From Thermoplasmata archaeon (lineage in GTDB: Archaea > Thermoplasmatota > Thermoplasmata > Lutacidiplasmatales > UBA184): DNA of 43,469 nt. Positions 41,359 through 43,469 of this stretch are shown here, in pieces. Position 1 is the first letter of the stretch. The number at the start of each line of letters is the position of its first letter. The position numbers and the translations under genes are program-made. Under the pieces are notes generated by a model. The model was not told the DNA's origin and did no database searches. It saw only the letters and a list, made by a program, of their open reading frames with translations. The DNA lies in NCBI GenBank assembly GCA_030041075.1, contig JASHOP010000008.1, positions 1-43,469 of the forward strand, given 5' to 3'.

Positions 41359-43469
41359 TCACGGCCCCGCAGAACGCGGAGGCTCTTCCGGCCCCTTCGA
41401 TCCGGTGGAACGCGGAGGCTCCTCCGGACCTTTCGACCCCATGCTCCCCTGCGGCTCCCCCGGTGCGCCGCCCTTCCCCTTCCGCACGGTCAGGACCACC
41501 GCGGCCGCGGCGACGGCCACCGCCGCCACGCTCAGCCCCAGGAGCGCCCAGTCCTGGCCGCTCGAAAAGCCGGTCGGAGCCGCCGGGGCTCCGGAGACGA
41601 CGAGCGCGAGCGTCGGCGAGGTCACCGACATCCCGTTCGAGTCGACGAGAGAGACCGATACGCTGTAGGTCCCCGCCGCGGTCGGGGAGCAGGTCACCTG
41701 GGTCGCGTTCGTGGACGTACAGCCGGGAGGAAGGCCCGACCACGCGTACGTGGACCCGAGGCCCGTCCCGTTCGTCGCCGTGACCGAGAGCACGGTCGTG
41801 TCGCCCACGCCCAGCGTGGACGGAGTCGCGTCCGGCACGGAGAGAGTCGGGTCGCTCGACACGGTGTAGGCGACGGTCGCCGAGGCCGACGTCAGCTGGT
41901 CGGAGTCGGTCACGTTGACGCTCACGATCCCCCCGACGATCGGCGCCCGGGGAGCGCAACTCAGCGTGTTCGAGGTGGAAGGGGCGCACCCCAGTTGGAC
42001 CGGAGAGCTCCACGAGTAGTCCGGGTAGTCCCCGGTGCCACCGCCCGGGACCGTGGAGAAGAGGACGACCTGGCCCACATCCGCGGCGGCGCGGGTCGGC
42101 ACGGGATCGGCGGTCGTGGGGATCGCGACCACCATCACCGTGGCGGACGCCCAGACGCTCTCTCCGTCCGTGTTGGCCAGGGTGAGGGTCACGGCGTAGG
42201 TACCGGGGGTCGTTCCCACGCACGTGAGGTTCGCGTTCGACGCGTTCGGAGACAACGGCAGGGCGGCGCTGCAGCTGAGGCCGGAGGCAGGAGAGACGTC
42301 CACCGTCTCCCCGGCCAGACCCGGGGCACCGTACGGCAACGCGGATGTGAGGAGAAGGATCTGCCCGACGTCGATCTCCGAGGAGAGAGTCACGAGCTCG
42401 CTCAGCGGCGTGGTGAGCACGCTCACGGTGTTCGGACCCTCGTTGGCCACATACAGGTCCCCGTTCCCGTCGTCGTACCCCACGCCCAACGGACCGTCGC
42501 CGACCGGGATCGTCGCCACCACCGCCGTCCCGGAGATCATGCTCACGCTGTTCGAAAGGGAGTCCGTCACGTAGACGTCTCCGTCCCCGTCGTCGTACCC
42601 CACGCCCAACGGATAGCGGCCGACCCCGACCGTCGCGACCACCGTCGCCCCGGAGATCACGCTCACGTTGTCCGAACCTTCGTTCGCCACGTAGACGTCC
42701 CCGTTCGCGCGGTCATACCCCACGCCGTAGGGATCGGCGCCGACTCCGACCGTCGCCACCACCGTCGTCCCGGAGATCACGCTCACGTTGTCCGAACCTT
42801 CGTTCGTCACGTAGATGTCCCCGTTCCCACTGTCGTATCCCACACCAAACGGAGCGGTGCCGACCCCGATCGTCGCGACCACCGTCGTCCCGGAGATCAC
42901 GCTCACGTTGTTCGAAGCGGAGTTCGCCACGTAGACGTCCCCATCCCCGACGTCGTACGCCACGCCCCAGGGAAACGTGCCGACCGCGACCGTGGCCACG
43001 ACCGTCGTCCCAGAGACCACGCTCACGTTGTCCGAAACCTCGTTCGCGACGTAGACGTCCCCGTCCACGTCGTCGTACCCCACTCCCACGGGAGCGTTGC
43101 CGACCCCGACCGTCGCCACCACCGTCGTCCCGGAGATCACGCTCACGTTGTCCGAACCGTCGTCCGTCACGTAGACGTCCCCGTTACCGGGGTCATACCC
43201 CACGCCCGCGGGAACGGTGCCCACCGCGATCGTCGCCAGCACGGACGTCCGGGATGGTGCGGGCGTCACAATCTCCCCACCGAGGGGGCCCGCACCCAGT
43301 TCCGTTCCGATCACGCTCACGCTGTTGGAGCCCTGGTTCGACACGTAGAGGTCCCCGTTCCCGCTGTCGTACGCCACGCCATACGGATAGGCGCCGACCC
43401 CGATCGTCGCCACCACGGTCGTAGCGGAGATCACGCTCACGTCGCTTGAGCCGTAGTTGGCCACGTAGA
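41359..43469 (-). CDS. surface YVTN beta-propeller protein (5' end outside window)
   Basis: The C-terminal 703 residues of a secreted protein; the 5' end is beyond the window, since the frame stays open with repeat sequence to the edge. At least eight 40-residue repeats (VSVISGTTVVATVGVG..P.GVGYD..NGDVYVAN) form YVTN-type propeller blades; the second visible one has a 17-residue insert. From about residue 350 come three Ig-like or PKD-like beta domains with paired cysteines (LSCSAALPL...NLTCVG; LGCAPS..LSCAPR; GCTST..VTCSP), then a membrane helix (DWALLGLSVAAVAVAAAAVVLTV) and a KGKGG cytoplasmic tail with two copies of SKGPEEPPRS. It should be anchored in the membrane facing outside. Confidence 0.88.
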   Translation of the reverse strand, partial: YVANYGSSDVSVISATTVVATIGVGAYPYGVAYDSGNGDLYVSNQGSNSVSVIGTELGAGPLGGEIVTPAPSRTSVLATIAVGTVPAGVGYDPGNGDVYVTDDGSDNVSVISGTTVVATVGVGNAPVGVGYDDVDGDVYVANEVSDNVSVVSGTTVVATVAVGTFPWGVAYDVGDGDVYVANSASNNVSVISGTTVVATIGVGTAPFGVGYDSGNGDIYVTNEGSDNVSVISGTTVVATVGVGADPYGVGYDRANGDVYVANEGSDNVSVISGATVVATVGVGRYPLGVGYDDGDGDVYVTDSLSNSVSMISGTAVVATIPVGDGPLGVGYDDGNGDLYVANEGPNTVSVLTTPLSELVTLSSEIDVGQILLLTSALPYGAPGLAGETVDVSPASGLSCSAALPLSPNASNANLTCVGTTPGTYAVTLTLANTDGESVWASATVMVVAIPTTADPVPTRAAADVGQVVLFSTVPGGGTGDYPDYSWSSPVQLGCAPSTSNTLSCAPRAPIVGGIVSVNVTDSDQLTSASATVAYTVSSDPTLSVPDATPSTLGVGDTTVLSVTATNGTGLGSTYAWSGLPPGCTSTNATQVTCSPTAAGTYSVSVSLVDSNGMSVTSPTLALVVSGAPAAPTGFSSGQDWALLGLSVAAVAVAAAAVVLTVRKGKGGAPGEPQGSMGSKGPEEPPRSTGSKGPEEPPRSAGP
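42420..43460 (-). repeat. 120-bp in-frame tandem repeats of the YVTN gene
   Basis: Units repeat every 120 bp (for example from 42481, 42601, 42721, 42841, 42961, 43081 and 43201), with one unit extended by 51 bp near 43243-43300. Neighbouring units share long identical stretches such as the ones encoding NVSVISGTTVVAT, suggesting recent duplication or gene conversion. This is a coding repeat, not a CRISPR array. Confidence 0.85.

Noticed and set aside
42420-43460. CRISPR-like regular 120-bp periodicity
   Set aside because: The repeats are in frame and encode YVTN propeller blades; no short conserved repeat with unique spacers.
43464-43464. GTG at the window edge as start of the YVTN gene
   Set aside because: The codons before it continue the YV..N blade pattern and no signal peptide follows, so the gene is cut by the window.

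Overview
The window reads as a GC-rich archaeal chromosome, most likely a Thermoplasmatota-type euryarchaeon. Archaeal markers are glycerol-1-phosphate dehydrogenase, Hel308, archaeal Spt5, SecE (Sec61-gamma type), L11, NFACT/RqcH, MptE, an Orc1/Cdc6-like ATPase, a HVO_0476-type zinc-finger protein and a thermopsin protease. Many genes start about 24-30 nt downstream of an AT-rich TATA-like element, which implies leaderless transcripts. The thermopsin and the ESGLP-type extracellular repeats point towards Thermoplasmatota; this lineage call is inference.

Layout. 1-5.3 kb (minus strand): an RdgB-type nucleotide pyrophosphatase behind a nitroreductase, then a giant secreted thermopsin-beta-helix protein. 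5.6-9.5 kb is an accessory stretch: small orphan genes (DUF1801, a 58-residue membrane protein, a DUF5519 gene broken by one in-frame TAG, a YciI-like and an ABM-like protein), two copies of a hairpin-bearing repeat of about 85 nt, and one insertion sequence of about 1.3 kb. 9.7-15 kb: smc-scpA-scpB in one tight operon with a structured leader. 15.1-17.7 kb: HIT, MEMO, dCTP deaminase and GNAT. 17.6-22.9 kb: LeuRS (minus), then QueE, glycerol-1-phosphate dehydrogenase and UPF0179. 23.1-25.7 kb: an alpha/alpha-toroid (prenyltransferase/terpene-cyclase fold) protein, a tRNA-Pro(UGG) gene with an apparent 33-nt D-loop intron, and the zinc-finger gene. 25.5-34.7 kb: NFACT, acyl-CoA dehydrogenase, Hel308, an Orc1/Cdc6-like protein without the Walker A lysine, isocitrate dehydrogenase, YjbQ, a membrane protein and a lysine/proline-rich basic protein. 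34.8-40.6 kb: a GT-C-like membrane protein, MptE, and an ftsZ-secE-spt5-rpl11-orf99 operon in which Spt5 carries a large N-terminal extension. 40.7-43.5 kb: an Hsp20 gene and a surface YVTN beta-propeller protein running off the window.

Functional themes: chromosome organisation and division (SMC-ScpAB, FtsZ), translation and its quality control (LeuRS, L11, NFACT, tRNA-Pro), tRNA/pterin/lipid biosynthesis (QueE, MptE, G1P dehydrogenase) and secreted surface proteins. The most interesting non-standard signals are the tRNA D-loop insertion, single symmetric TATA elements shared by three divergent gene pairs, the hairpin repeat pair with a compensatory base change, the TAG-interrupted DUF5519 gene, the extended Spt5 and the P-loop-deficient Orc1 paralogue. 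I did not find a clear new multi-gene defence or metabolic system.
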